In this document: positions 33,850-44,327 of the stretch, piece after piece
Layout: each line of letters starts with the position of its first letter
Position numbering within the stretch: position 1 is the stretch's first letter
NCBI RefSeq assembly: GCF_000214215.1
Contig: NC_015559.1
Coordinates: 1,488,001 to 1,552,000, forward strand
Reading direction: 5' to 3'
Source of the DNA: Marinomonas posidonica IVIA-Po-181
GTDB taxonomy: Bacteria > Pseudomonadota > Gammaproteobacteria > Pseudomonadales > Marinomonadaceae
DNA length: 64,000 nt
Notes under the pieces: model-generated
Told to the model about the DNA's origin: nothing
What the model saw: the letters and a program-made list of their open reading frames with translations, nothing else
Databases searched by the model: none
Made by a program: the position numbers and the translations under genes

Positions 33850-33880
33850 GGATACGCTGGCATGCCATGCCAAGGTATCC
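33850..33880. terminator. long hairpin between convergent VOC and asparaginase genes
   Basis: GGATAC...TGGCAT and ATGCCA...GTATCC pair over 12 bases with one internal mismatch and a three-base loop. It is stable and lies between two convergent genes, but has no strong T run. Confidence 0.6.
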
Positions 33881-33889
33881 TTGAGTTTG

Positions 33890-34921
33890 TTACTTTGTGG
33901 TAAATTCATTGGCGTAATTGATCGACCATTTCTCCAGCAGGCTATGGTAGTTTTCGCCATTGGCAATGAGCCAATGAAGTTTGCAAAAGGCCGCCTCTAG
34001 GGTCATATCCTGTCCACTTAATACATTCATAGATGACAGCATTGAACCAGTAGCATACGTGCCTTGAGACACTCCGCCATGCAGACATTGGGTAATGTTG
34101 ACGACGATTTTCTTTCGCAACATGGCTTCCGTCAAGAAAGACAGAAAGGCTGGGTTTTGGTCCGGCACGTTGCCAGCGCCATAGGTCATTAAAATAATGC
34201 CATGGCAATCTTTGTCATCCAATAAGCTCTGATATAAGCTGATCGGCTGACTTGGGTGGAGTGTCACGACGGCAACGGCACCGGATTGAAAGGTCACCAA
34301 CTTATCATCTAAGTTTGTAACCCTAAGGTCAGATGGCCATTCACTCATTCGTTCAGGGTAGAGTTGAACGTGAATCGCTAATTCACCCAGTAAGTCATTA
34401 TTGGGTGTGTGAAAAGCCTCAAACCGTCCACTACTGACCTTTTGAATTCGATTGCCCCGCATGAGTTTCCCATTGAAAACCAAGCTGACGTCTGGAATGG
34501 GCTGTAAGACCGCCAAAGATAGAGCCGCTTGTAAATTTGCGGTGGCGTCTGATCGGTTCATTCCTAAGGGGATTTGTGACCCAGTTAGAATGATATTTTT
34601 AGGGCTGGCACCGAGCATAAATGACAAGGCCGAAGCGGTATAGGCCATGGTATCTGTGCCATGTAAGATGACAAAGCCATCGTAATCCTGCCAATGAACA
34701 TTGAGGATGGAAACAAGCTTAGTCCAGTGTGCTGGGGTGATATTGGCGCTGTCGATGAGTGGCGAAATTTCCAGTACTTCAAAGCTCGGTAGGCTATTCA
34801 AACTATCGCCTAAAGCACGTTCAATTCGACCTTGTAAGCCAGAAGCTGGGGCCAAGCCTTGCGCTGTTTGAGTCATGCCAATGGTGCCGCCAGTATAGAG
34901 TACTAAAACCTCTGTGCTCAT
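33890..34921 (-). CDS. ansA: type I (cytosolic) L-asparaginase
   Basis: 343 residues from the ATG at 34921. The nucleophile is T13 in LYTGGTIGM, and the second catalytic set is T89/D90 in ILHGTDTMAYTA. No signal peptide is present, indicating the cytosolic type I enzyme. It hydrolyses asparagine to aspartate and ammonia. The ATG overlaps the aspA stop codon (four bases), so the two are translationally coupled, and aspartate can pass to AspA for conversion to fumarate. A longer frame reaching 35185 runs inside aspA and is artefact. Confidence 0.9.
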   Translation of the reverse strand: MSTEVLVLYTGGTIGMTQTAQGLAPASGLQGRIERALGDSLNSLPSFEVLEISPLIDSANITPAHWTKLVSILNVHWQDYDGFVILHGTDTMAYTASALSFMLGASPKNIILTGSQIPLGMNRSDATANLQAALSLAVLQPIPDVSLVFNGKLMRGNRIQKVSSGRFEAFHTPNNDLLGELAIHVQLYPERMSEWPSDLRVTNLDDKLVTFQSGAVAVVTLHPSQPISLYQSLLDDKDCHGIILMTYGAGNVPDQNPAFLSFLTEAMLRKKIVVNITQCLHGGVSQGTYATGSMLSSMNVLSGQDMTLEAAFCKLHWLIANGENYHSLLEKWSINYANEFTTK

Positions 34922-36321
34922 AAGCTCACCTTGCTTGGGGATAGCATGGACTCTGGGCTCAGTAATAAGTTGACTTGTTCTTCCGTTAATAGCTGTTCTT
35001 CTATAATAAGTGCTTTTACCGTGCTGCCTGTGGTTAAGGCTTGACGGGCAATGCGCGAGGCATTGGAATAGCCAATGTGAGGAACAAGCGCGGTGATAAT
35101 ACCAATGCTGTTTTCCACATGGCCGGCACAAACGGCTTCGTTCGCGGTAATGCCACGGATGCAACGGGTTTCTAGCATGTGACAAGCTTCTTTGAGCATT
35201 TTTAAAGAGTTTAGCAGGTTGTAAATAATCATGGGTTCCATGGCGTTAAGCTGTAATTGGCCTGCTTCAGCAGCCAGTGATACCGCTAAGTCGGAGGCAA
35301 TGACCTGATACGCGGTTTGGTTCATCGCTTCAGGAATCACTGGGTTGACCTTGCCTGGCATAATAGAAGAGCCAGGTTGCATCGGAGGCAAATTAATCTC
35401 ACCTAATCCGGTGCGAGGGCCACTCGAAAGTAGGCGTAAGTCATTGCTCATTTTGCTGAGTTTAATGGCGAGGCGCTTCAAAATTCCGGAGAAAAACACA
35501 AACGCGCCCATGTCTGAGGTCGCTTCTACTAGGTTGCTCGCAGGTACCATGGGTTTGGTCGAAATGGTGGCCAGCTTTTCAACCACACGCGTTGCGTAAC
35601 CTTCAGGTGTGTTGATGCCAGTACCAATGGCGGTGCCGCCTAAGTTCACTTCACACAGTAAGGCGCAAGCTTCGCTGATGCGGTCGATGTCTTCCCCTAG
35701 AGTCACTGCAAAAGCATCAAACTCTTGCCCAAGTGTCATAGGCACGGCATCTTGTAATTGAGTTCGTCCCATTTTTACGATGTGAGCAAACGCTTTGCCT
35801 TTTTCTTCTAAAGCGGCTTTAAGTGACGCTAAGCTTGGGACAAAGTTGTCTGCCGCAAATTGAATGCCCAAGCAGGCGGCAGTCGGGTAGGCGTCGTTGG
35901 TGGATTGTGAGCGGTTGACATCATCGTTAGGGTGTAAGTGTTGGTAGTCACCTAATTTGTGGCCGAGTTTGGTCAGCGCTAGGTTGGCAATGACTTCGTT
36001 GGCATTCATGTTTGTTGAGGTGCCTGCACCGCCTTGAATAACGTCAACAATAAAGGCGTCATGATGTTGCCCAAGAATCAGTTCTTGGCAAGCCGCAACA
36101 ATCGCATCGGCCTTTTCATCGGTTAATAAATGCATTTCCTGATTGGTGCGCGCTGCTGAGGCTTTGACCATCGCCAAGGCTTTGATCAATTCTGGAAAAT
36201 GCGAAATGGGCACGCCGGTAATGGCGAAGTTCTGTGCGGCCCGCTGTGTTTGAATGCCATACAGAGCATCCGCAGGAAGGTCCATATTACCGAGTAAGTC
36301 GTATTCAGAGCGAGTATTCAT
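34918..36321 (-). CDS. aspA: aspartate ammonia-lyase (aspartase)
   Basis: A 467-residue member of the fumarase/aspartase superfamily. The signature loop GSSIMPGKVNP is at about residues 317-327 with catalytic S318; TSTNMNANEV (about 101-110) and the acid-base region VGRTQLQDAVPMTLGQE-like MGRTQLQDAVPMTLGQE are also present. It splits aspartate into fumarate and ammonia, feeding the TCA cycle. It lies between the AGCS symporter and asparaginase, all in one direction: import, deamidation, deamination. The closely related fumarase C is excluded mainly by the asparaginase context and the N-terminus (EYDLLGNMDLPADALYGIQTQRA). Confidence 0.9.
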   Translation of the reverse strand: MNTRSEYDLLGNMDLPADALYGIQTQRAAQNFAITGVPISHFPELIKALAMVKASAARTNQEMHLLTDEKADAIVAACQELILGQHHDAFIVDVIQGGAGTSTNMNANEVIANLALTKLGHKLGDYQHLHPNDDVNRSQSTNDAYPTAACLGIQFAADNFVPSLASLKAALEEKGKAFAHIVKMGRTQLQDAVPMTLGQEFDAFAVTLGEDIDRISEACALLCEVNLGGTAIGTGINTPEGYATRVVEKLATISTKPMVPASNLVEATSDMGAFVFFSGILKRLAIKLSKMSNDLRLLSSGPRTGLGEINLPPMQPGSSIMPGKVNPVIPEAMNQTAYQVIASDLAVSLAAEAGQLQLNAMEPMIIYNLLNSLKMLKEACHMLETRCIRGITANEAVCAGHVENSIGIITALVPHIGYSNASRIARQALTTGSTVKALIIEEQLLTEEQVNLLLSPESMLSPSKVSL

Positions 36322-36334
36322 AATGTTTTCCTAG

Positions 36335-36359
36335 GGCCTCATTCGAAAGGAATGAGGCC
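36335..36359 (-). other. ten-base perfect hairpin between symporter and aspA genes
   Basis: GGCCTCATTC and GAATGAGGCC pair perfectly with loop GAAAG. It lies downstream of the symporter stop and 14 bases before the aspA ATG, without a T run. It may protect the upstream message from decay or lower aspA expression. Confidence 0.55.
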
Positions 36360-36374
36360 AGATGTCAGCTTGAG

Positions 36375-37796
36375 TTAATGGTTGTCTTTGTTTGGCCAGG
36401 AAACCGTGTCCAAATCTAAATCGTCAAAACGTTCTGCTTCGAAGGAGGGTGTCTCTTTGCCTGATTGGCGTTGGACGTCGAAGTCTTTCATGATGCGTTT
36501 TGCCACTTTAAATAGCAGTGCGAGGGCAAGTAAGTTGACTAATGCCAGCAGTCCCATGGTGAGATCCGCGAAGGCAAAGACTGTACCCAGATCTAAAATG
36601 GCCCCCGTGCAGCAAAGACAAATAATGATCACCCGGAACGAATTCATATAGAAGCCGTGATTATCTGATTTGGTTAGGTAGCTGACGCTGTTTTCACCCA
36701 AATAGTAGTTGTACAACACAGTACTAAAACCAAACAACAACAAGGCAATACTGACAAACATACGACCATAGTCACCCATATGAGTAGCAAGAGAGGCTTG
36801 GGTTAACGCCACACCTTGAACGGCGTCTGTGCTAGTCGGATCGTAAGCGGTTCCCAATAGGATGATTAGAGCGGTACAAGTACAAAGTACTATGGTGTCA
36901 ATGAATACCGAAAACGCTTGCACAATACCTTGGTTCGCCGGGTGTGGAATGTAAGCAACAGCTGCCACGTTTGGCGCACTACCAAGACCGGCTTCGTTGG
37001 AGAATAAGCCACGTTTGACGCCCATTAAAATGGCTGCACCGATACCGCCACCAATAGCGGGTTCGAGTCCAAAAGCGCTTTTGATGATTAGCATTAATGT
37101 TTCTGGGATAACGCTTAAGTTCATTGCGATGACAATTAAAGCAATCAATAAGTAGCCGCCTGCCATGATGGGGACCAGAACTTCGGCGACTTGTGCTATG
37201 CGCTTAACGCCACCAAAGATGATTAGGCCCACAACAAAAGCCATTGCAATGCCGCTGTAATATGGCTGAATGCCAAAAGCATCTTCGAGAGAGGTGGCAA
37301 CAGAATAAGATTGCAGTGTGGTAAAAGCGATGCCGAAGGTCGCCAATAATAAAACAGAGTAAATGACCGCCAGCCATTTCCATTGTTTGCCCAGACCACG
37401 TTCAATGTAGTAAGCCGGACCGCCACGATAAGTACCATCGTTTTCCGCGGTTTTATAGGTTTGTGCTAGCAAGCATTCAACGAAGCTGGTGGCCATGCCC
37501 ATAAGGCCAACCATCCACATCCAGAAAATAGCCCCGGGTCCGCCTAGGGTAATAGCCACTGCGACGCCAGCAATGTTGCCACCACCAACGCGACCAGCAA
37601 CCGACAGAATTAAAGCTTGGAAAGAGCTCAAATGTTTTCCATCGGCCTCATGATGTTTGGCTGTTAGGATTTTAAACATGTTACCAAAATAGCGAAATTG
37701 CACAAAACGGGTAGCGACTGTGAACCAGATACCTATGCCGATTAAAACGGCAATTAATACCTTGCTCCACAATAGATCGGTAAGAAGGGATAGCAT
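36375..37796 (-). CDS. AGCS-family sodium:amino acid symporter
   Basis: A 473-residue protein with about ten hydrophobic segments and strong AGCS marks: GGGNIAGVAVAITLGGPGAIFWMW near residues 71-94, YRGGPAYYIERGLG, and GVKRGLFSNEAGLGSAPN (about 258-275). The family imports alanine or glycine with sodium; given the following aspA and ansA genes, asparagine or aspartate could be the real substrate here. The start has AGGAG seven bases before. It is the first gene of the minus-strand unit and is divergent from an XRE-type regulator. Confidence 0.88.
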   Translation of the reverse strand: MLSLLTDLLWSKVLIAVLIGIGIWFTVATRFVQFRYFGNMFKILTAKHHEADGKHLSSFQALILSVAGRVGGGNIAGVAVAITLGGPGAIFWMWMVGLMGMATSFVECLLAQTYKTAENDGTYRGGPAYYIERGLGKQWKWLAVIYSVLLLATFGIAFTTLQSYSVATSLEDAFGIQPYYSGIAMAFVVGLIIFGGVKRIAQVAEVLVPIMAGGYLLIALIVIAMNLSVIPETLMLIIKSAFGLEPAIGGGIGAAILMGVKRGLFSNEAGLGSAPNVAAVAYIPHPANQGIVQAFSVFIDTIVLCTCTALIILLGTAYDPTSTDAVQGVALTQASLATHMGDYGRMFVSIALLLFGFSTVLYNYYLGENSVSYLTKSDNHGFYMNSFRVIIICLCCTGAILDLGTVFAFADLTMGLLALVNLLALALLFKVAKRIMKDFDVQRQSGKETPSFEAERFDDLDLDTVSWPNKDNH

Positions 37797-37907
37797 AGAA
37801 AACTCCTACAGTTTTTAGATTTATTATGAGTGTCTTTTGGACGAATATACGCCGCTAATTGGAACCAAAATTGTCTTAAATGGGGAGTTCGTGAGATGTC
37901 GCTTGAT

Positions 37908-37944
37908 GATGCTAGTTGATGCTTTAATAGCGTCTACTAGCATC
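37908..37944. promoter_or_regulatory. inverted repeat in the symporter/regulator control region
   Basis: GATGCTAGT and ACTAGCATC are perfect inverted nine-base arms separated by 19 bases, midway between the divergent symporter and regulator genes. This spacing suits a dimeric regulator's operator; a transcript hairpin is an alternative. No glycine-riboswitch-like structure was recognised in the symporter leader. Confidence 0.5.
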
Positions 37945-38052
37945 GTTTTAAGGTGTGTTTCTAAAGATTAATCGATTACACTGAGGAGAATTAGTGTGAA
38001 GGTGATGTTGACGTTGATGGTTCTGATTAGAGTATTGGCGGGGGAAATATAG

Positions 38053-38868
38053 GTGTCTGAAGATCTTGCGAAGAACTTACAGCTCTTGTGTAGCTATTAT
38101 AAGTCGGTTGCAGAAGTTTGTCGGCGTCTTAATATCAACCGTCCGCAGTTCAATCGTTATTTGAATGCCACTACCATGCCGAGCAAAAATACGTTAAGAC
38201 GTATTGGTGAGTTTTTTGGGGTAGAAGTGGAAGAAATGATGCTGCCTCAACCGCAATTTTCCCTATTAGTCCAGTCTAGACCCATTCGTCAGTCCGCCGC
38301 GCAACTCAGTTTGACGCCCGAACAGAAGCACATCAATCGGTTAAATGAATCGGGTCAGGCTGGTTTGTCAAAATACTGCGGTTATTATTATGAATACTAT
38401 ATGTCGATGGCGTGCCCAGGTCAGGTATTGCGTACCTTGGTCGACATTCGTTCAGAAGGGGATAAAACCTATTATCAGCGTACTGAGCGACTTAATCCAG
38501 ATGGGGTGAGCAAAGCGTTTCATGGTGTCTACACGGGCATGGTGCAATTGCTATCGGATCGGTTATTTCTAATGGATTATGAGCAAGAGACGCATGTGGA
38601 AATGACGCAGACGATTCTATACCCTTCCTTTCAGAATCGGGTGGCGCGTTTATCAGGGTTGCGTATCGGGGTGTCTGGTAGTGGCGAAAGAGCGCCTTGT
38701 TGTGCCCGAGTGGTGTACGAATACCTTGGTAAAAGTATCCAGAAGAAGCAGGTTTTAAGCCGTTGTGGCTTATTTGATCTTGATTCAGGTGAGATCGAAA
38801 AGAACATGATTAGTGCAATTCGAAATGATATGAAAGAAGGGGATTGGCACTTTAGAGCTAAGTTTTAA
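38053..38868 (+). CDS. XRE-type helix-turn-helix regulator
   Basis: A 271-residue protein starting at GTG. Residues 15-60 form a Cro/XRE-like helix-turn-helix (KSVAEVCRRLNINRPQFNRYLNATTMPSKNTLRRIGEFFGV split over two helices and a wing). The remaining 200 residues are a domain I cannot name, with aromatic-rich YCGYYYEYYMSM and later RLSGLRIGVSGSGERAPCCARVVYEYLGK. It is divergent from the symporter-aspA-ansA unit with a 256-base shared region, so regulation of amino acid use is the likely job. The effector is unknown. Confidence 0.8.
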   Translation: MSEDLAKNLQLLCSYYKSVAEVCRRLNINRPQFNRYLNATTMPSKNTLRRIGEFFGVEVEEMMLPQPQFSLLVQSRPIRQSAAQLSLTPEQKHINRLNESGQAGLSKYCGYYYEYYMSMACPGQVLRTLVDIRSEGDKTYYQRTERLNPDGVSKAFHGVYTGMVQLLSDRLFLMDYEQETHVEMTQTILYPSFQNRVARLSGLRIGVSGSGERAPCCARVVYEYLGKSIQKKQVLSRCGLFDLDSGEIEKNMISAIRNDMKEGDWHFRAKF

Positions 38869-38895
38869 TACAGACTGTATTAATCGTTAGTAAGG

Positions 38896-39075
38896 CTATA
38901 GATCGTCTTCTTGTGTGGTTTCTGGTTCGCTCGATGAAATCGGATTGGCTTCGGCGTCAAGTTTGGCGCGTTCTGCTTTGGAAATGTATTTTGGTTTGCT
39001 CTTCGGGTTGGCTTTCAGGTTGGCCTGTTTCGCCTTTTTGGTCAGAATGCTTTTGATTTTTTTACGACGATTCAT
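38896..39075 (-). CDS. DUF2986-type small lysine-rich protein, 59 residues
   Basis: The minus strand encodes a 59-residue protein whose first half is strongly basic: MNRRKKIKSILTKKAKQ, then ANLKANPKSKPKYISKAERAK, and an acidic tail ending TTQEDDL. This resembles the DUF2986 family of short proteins in marine gammaproteobacteria (recognised from the MNRRKKI start and PKYISKAERAK middle). Function is unknown; the charge suggests nucleic acid or ribosome contact. It is a single gene converging with the XRE regulator; the two stop codons are 27 bases apart. Confidence 0.72.
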   Translation of the reverse strand: MNRRKKIKSILTKKAKQANLKANPKSKPKYISKAERAKLDAEANPISSSEPETTQEDDL

Positions 39076-39298
39076 ATTGCTGCGCTCGAAATAATTTTAT
39101 AATAAAACTTCAGCGAAATACGTCAAAACTTCACCGAAAATATCGATGTGACTATACCAGTCTTGCTTATCGTTCGAAAGGCTATGATGTATTTTACCAT
39201 CGACAAAACGAGATATTGATATCATTAGAGTCATTTTGGGTGCTTGGTTTGTCAATATGGCGCCATATGCTAGATGAAAACGATGAGGTTAGGTCATT

Positions 39299-40171
39299 AT
39301 GTTGCCACGTAGAAAGCTTCCAGCATTAAATTCACTTCGAGCATTTGAGGTGGCTGGGCGTTGCCTGAGTTTTCGTCATGCTGCAGAAGAGCTCGGCGTA
39401 ACGCAAGGAGCCGTTGCGCAGCAAGTGCGCTCCCTTGAAGAGCATTTGGGTGTTTTGCTTTTTCAGCGTTTGCCACGCGGTTTGGCGCTTACTCCAAAAG
39501 GCATTGTCTATCTTGCTAGTCTGACGAGAGCGTTTGATGTCATGGGAGAAGCGACGTCAATAATGGTTGAGCGTTCTAATACGGTTACGATTAGTGTCAC
39601 GCCAACGTTTGCAGCGAAATTACTTATTCCTCGTCTTGGTTCGTTAAATACACGGTTTCCTGATATTGAGTTGAAAACAGTGGCGACAGAGTCTATCTCA
39701 GATTTTGATGCTGACCAAATTGATATTGCTGTTCGACTCAGCAAAGAACCTTTTGTCTCTAATTTGCAAGCGGAGCCTCTATTTCCTCAGGAGCTAGTCG
39801 TAGTCGCAAGCCCACAATTATTAAAAGGGCAAAGTGCCCCTCTATCTTTAGAAACGTTGCAGCAATTTCCATTGTTGCATGATGCCCACAATCATTGGCC
39901 GACCATACTTCGGTCTAATGAAAAAATTGCAGGCGCTAAGTTTAATCAAACATCTTTGGCAATTGATGCCGCCTTAGCGGGGCAAGGTGTTGCGTTAGTG
40001 TGTCGAGCATTTGTTGCACAAGAGTTAGCATTCGGTCGGTTAGTGCAGTTATTAGATCACTCATTTTTTATTAAACCAGACTACTTTCTAGTCAAAAAGA
40101 AAGATATACAAACATCTGTTGCCGTTAGCGCGGTTTGGCAATGGTGCCTGGATGAGTTTGAGTTAAAATAA
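39299..40171 (+). CDS. LysR-family regulator, GcvA-like
   Basis: A 290-residue regulator. The N-terminus RRKLPALNSLRAFEVAGRCLSF and the following RHAAEELGVTQGAVAQQVRSLE are the winged helix-turn-helix of the GcvA type, ending LGVLLFQRLPRGLALT. The effector domain starts near residue 95 (VTISVTPTFAAKLLIPRL) and includes SDFDADQIDIAVRLSKEP. It converges with the DMT exporter gene downstream and may control it, though such pairs are more often divergent. The ligand is not known. Confidence 0.88.
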   Translation: MLPRRKLPALNSLRAFEVAGRCLSFRHAAEELGVTQGAVAQQVRSLEEHLGVLLFQRLPRGLALTPKGIVYLASLTRAFDVMGEATSIMVERSNTVTISVTPTFAAKLLIPRLGSLNTRFPDIELKTVATESISDFDADQIDIAVRLSKEPFVSNLQAEPLFPQELVVVASPQLLKGQSAPLSLETLQQFPLLHDAHNHWPTILRSNEKIAGAKFNQTSLAIDAALAGQGVALVCRAFVAQELAFGRLVQLLDHSFFIKPDYFLVKKKDIQTSVAVSAVWQWCLDEFELK

Positions 40172-40228
40172 GTTTAAAGGCTTTGTTGCGGCTAATCAGA
40201 GGCTGATTAACCGCTTGGAGCTAAATGG

Positions 40229-41128
40229 TTAGCTATTATTTGATTGGCTAGCTGGTGGTTTTTTAGCTCCTGTTTGAATTAGGATTACACCTGTTAGGAT
40301 TAAGGTCAACGCGATGATAAGTAACAAGTGAATTTCCTCTCCGACAATGGCACCAATAATAACGGCAACAACAGGTGCGATATAGGTTGCCCCAGAGGCT
40401 TTTACAGATCCTAGTTTTTCTATTGCATAGTAATAGAGGAAAAAAGCTCCGCCAGTACCAAGTAGCCCAAGACCGATAACGACGCCCAAGGCGGTTTGAG
40501 TGTTCGACATTATCTCGGACATACCTGTAAAGTCTGTTAGAACTAATAAGGTTAATGAGGCGAAGCCTGTTTGCCATGTGGCTAAGGCTAGAGGCGGAAT
40601 TTTATGTGGTGACAAAAGGCGTTGAGCATAGACAAATGATACGCCCAAACTGGTTGTTCCTGCTATCATCCAGATCACTCCCATTAAGTTGATTCCTTCA
40701 ACATTTTCCCATGGGCGAGCACTGATTATTATGCCTAAAAATCCAACCAGAACCCCAATTAACATTTGTCGTGTAGGGCGGTCTTTTCTTAAAAATAGAA
40801 AAGCGCATATAAAGGTGAAAATGGGAATAGAGCCACTTAAAAGGCCAGCAACGCTAGTTGGAAGTAGGGCTGTACCGGCCACAAAACCGTAATAGTAAAA
40901 TGTCGTGGCCAGTACGGACATGACGGCAAAGTGCAGTAGGTGTTTAAATTGCCCTCGGTGAAGAGCTTTTGTGTACAGTGCAATCAGAAAGAGAGGGATG
41001 AAACCGCACAGAACTCGTAATAAAACAGTTTGGCTTGGTGTTATGAGTAAAGTAGACCATTTCATGAAAATAAAATTTGATCCCCAAATGACACCTAAAG
41101 CAAGTAATGCTGTGTAGCTTTTCAGCAT
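40229..41128 (-). CDS. EamA/DMT-superfamily exporter
   Basis: A 299-residue protein with ten hydrophobic segments in two EamA halves. It starts LLALGVIWGSNFIFMKW, with later VAGLLSGSIPIFTFI closing TM4 of half one and ASGATYIAPVVAVIIGAIVGEE in half two, all typical of RhaT/EamA-like metabolite exporters. It is transcribed alone and converges with the LysR gene. The substrate, possibly an amino acid or other small metabolite, is unknown. Confidence 0.88.
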   Translation of the reverse strand: MLKSYTALLALGVIWGSNFIFMKWSTLLITPSQTVLLRVLCGFIPLFLIALYTKALHRGQFKHLLHFAVMSVLATTFYYYGFVAGTALLPTSVAGLLSGSIPIFTFICAFLFLRKDRPTRQMLIGVLVGFLGIIISARPWENVEGINLMGVIWMIAGTTSLGVSFVYAQRLLSPHKIPPLALATWQTGFASLTLLVLTDFTGMSEIMSNTQTALGVVIGLGLLGTGGAFFLYYYAIEKLGSVKASGATYIAPVVAVIIGAIVGEEIHLLLIIALTLILTGVILIQTGAKKPPASQSNNS

Positions 41129-41350
41129 GCAATTTTCTCCAATTAAAAAGCGACTAGTTCAGGTTTGTATTGTAGTCATTGAGAAAGGTTTTGCGCGTGA
41201 TAAAAAAACGTTAATGGTGTAGTTTTTCTACAGTCTTATGACGGATTAAGGAAAACTAAATCTTGGGCAGGGTTATTGGTTGGCTTTTAACTATCTTAAA
41301 TGGTAAATGCTAAGGTGGGAGGAGCTGTTGTCAGTGTCCTAGAAACAACA
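41129..41350. other. intergenic stretch upstream of the DMT exporter gene
   Basis: About 220 bases between the exporter start and the tRNA terminator; no gene or clear promoter pair was recognised. Confidence 0.35.
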
Positions 41351-41377
41351 AAGCCCTAACTAAAATAGCTAGGGCTT
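41351..41377 (-). terminator. terminator downstream of tRNA-Leu
   Basis: AAGCCCTA and TAGGGCTT form an eight-base stem with an 11-base loop. On the minus strand it stands eight bases after the tRNA CCA end and is followed by TTGTTGTTT. Confidence 0.75.
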
Positions 41378-41385
41378 CGTCTAAA

Positions 41386-41470
41386 TGGTACCAGTAGGCG
41401 GACTCGAACCGCCACGCCTTTCGGCAACGGATTTTGAATCCGTCGTGTCTACCAATTCCACCACACTGGC
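41386..41470 (-). tRNA. tRNA-Leu, anticodon CAA
   Basis: Read on the minus strand the 85-base gene starts GCCAGTGTGG and ends TACTGGTACCA, so the CCA is encoded. The anticodon stem ACGGA/TCCGT encloses loop TTCAAAA, giving anticodon CAA, which reads UUG. There is a D-loop GGTAGAC, a long variable arm (TGCCGAAAGGCG) typical of Leu tRNAs, and the T-loop GGTTCGAGTCC. The first base pairs as G-U with position 72. It lies opposite to and upstream of queA. Confidence 0.95.
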
Positions 41471-41628
41471 CTTGAAAAAGGTGAGGCGTATTCTAGGTTA
41501 ATTTGGAAGGATGTCAACGATTGGTTGAATATTTTTTTATCTTTTTAATATCTAGTGGGTTGGAAGTACCTTTTTATCTGGTTTTTCGCTAGAATATCGG
41601 GTCGTTTTTTCTAGGTAGCTTTCATTTC

Positions 41629-43841
<2,213 letters not shown>

Positions 43842-43913
43842 TAAACAAAATATGACAATTTTCTCTTGTCAGGGAATTGTAAGAGTTTCATAAACCATTG
43901 GAGAGCTAAAACC

Positions 43914-44240
43914 ATGATCGCATTGATCTCACCAGCTTACGCTGAAGGTGGCGCACCAGCGGACGCAGGTATTTTTAACCTAGTCCTACTTGCTGGCTTT
44001 GTCGTTATTTTCTATTTCTTAATGTGGCGCCCTCAAGCAAAACGTGCGAAAGAGCATAAAAACTTGATTGCTGCTCTAGAGAAAGGAACTGAAGTCGTAA
44101 CTGGCGGTGGTGTCCTAGGTAAGGTAACAAAAGTAGACGATGCCTATGTCGCTCTAGAGGTATCAGAAGGTGTTGAAATGAAATTTCAAAAATCTTCTGT
44201 TGCTGCTGTGTTGCCTAAAGGAACATTAAAGTCGATTTAA
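43914..44240 (+). CDS. yajC: Sec translocon accessory protein YajC
   Basis: A 108-residue protein from ATG 43914, preceded by GGAGAG. A short N-terminal periplasmic stretch is followed by one membrane segment (about 19-39, FNLVLLAGFVVIFYFLMW), then the cytoplasmic YajC domain (RPQAKRAKEHKNLIAALEKGTEVVTGGGVLGKVTKV). It associates with SecDF in the inner membrane. A frame extending to 43866 is rejected on ribosome-site grounds. A strong terminator-like hairpin separates it from secD. Confidence 0.93.
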   Translation: MIALISPAYAEGGAPADAGIFNLVLLAGFVVIFYFLMWRPQAKRAKEHKNLIAALEKGTEVVTGGGVLGKVTKVDDAYVALEVSEGVEMKFQKSSVAAVLPKGTLKSI

Positions 44241-44249
44241 TGTTGCTGG

Positions 44250-44283
44250 AAAAGCGCCTGAAGAGAGAATCGAAGGCGCTTTT
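44250..44283 (+). terminator. terminator-like hairpin between yajC and secD
   Basis: AAAAGCGCCT and AGGCGCTTTT pair perfectly over ten bases with a 14-base loop, followed by CTTCTTTCTT. The T tail is broken by C, so partial readthrough into secD is likely. Confidence 0.7.
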
Positions 44284-44327
44284 CTTCTTTCTTGCCCACT
44301 CAAATTTTTAGGTGTAAAGGATTTTTC

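Noticed and set aside
34921..35185. N-terminal extension of the asparaginase frame
   Set aside because: The extra 88 residues lie inside aspA in another frame and are rich in Cys, His and Arg like a shadow frame; the enzyme's normal start is MSTEVLVLYTGGT at 34921.
37797..38052. Possible glycine riboswitch before the AGCS symporter
   Set aside because: Such leaders are common for this family, but no tandem glycine-aptamer pattern or kink-turn was recognised; only an inverted repeat is visible.
41386..41470. tRNA-Leu as attachment site of an integrated island
   Set aside because: No integrase gene and no repeat of the tRNA end was seen; flanking genes are ordinary chromosomal ones.
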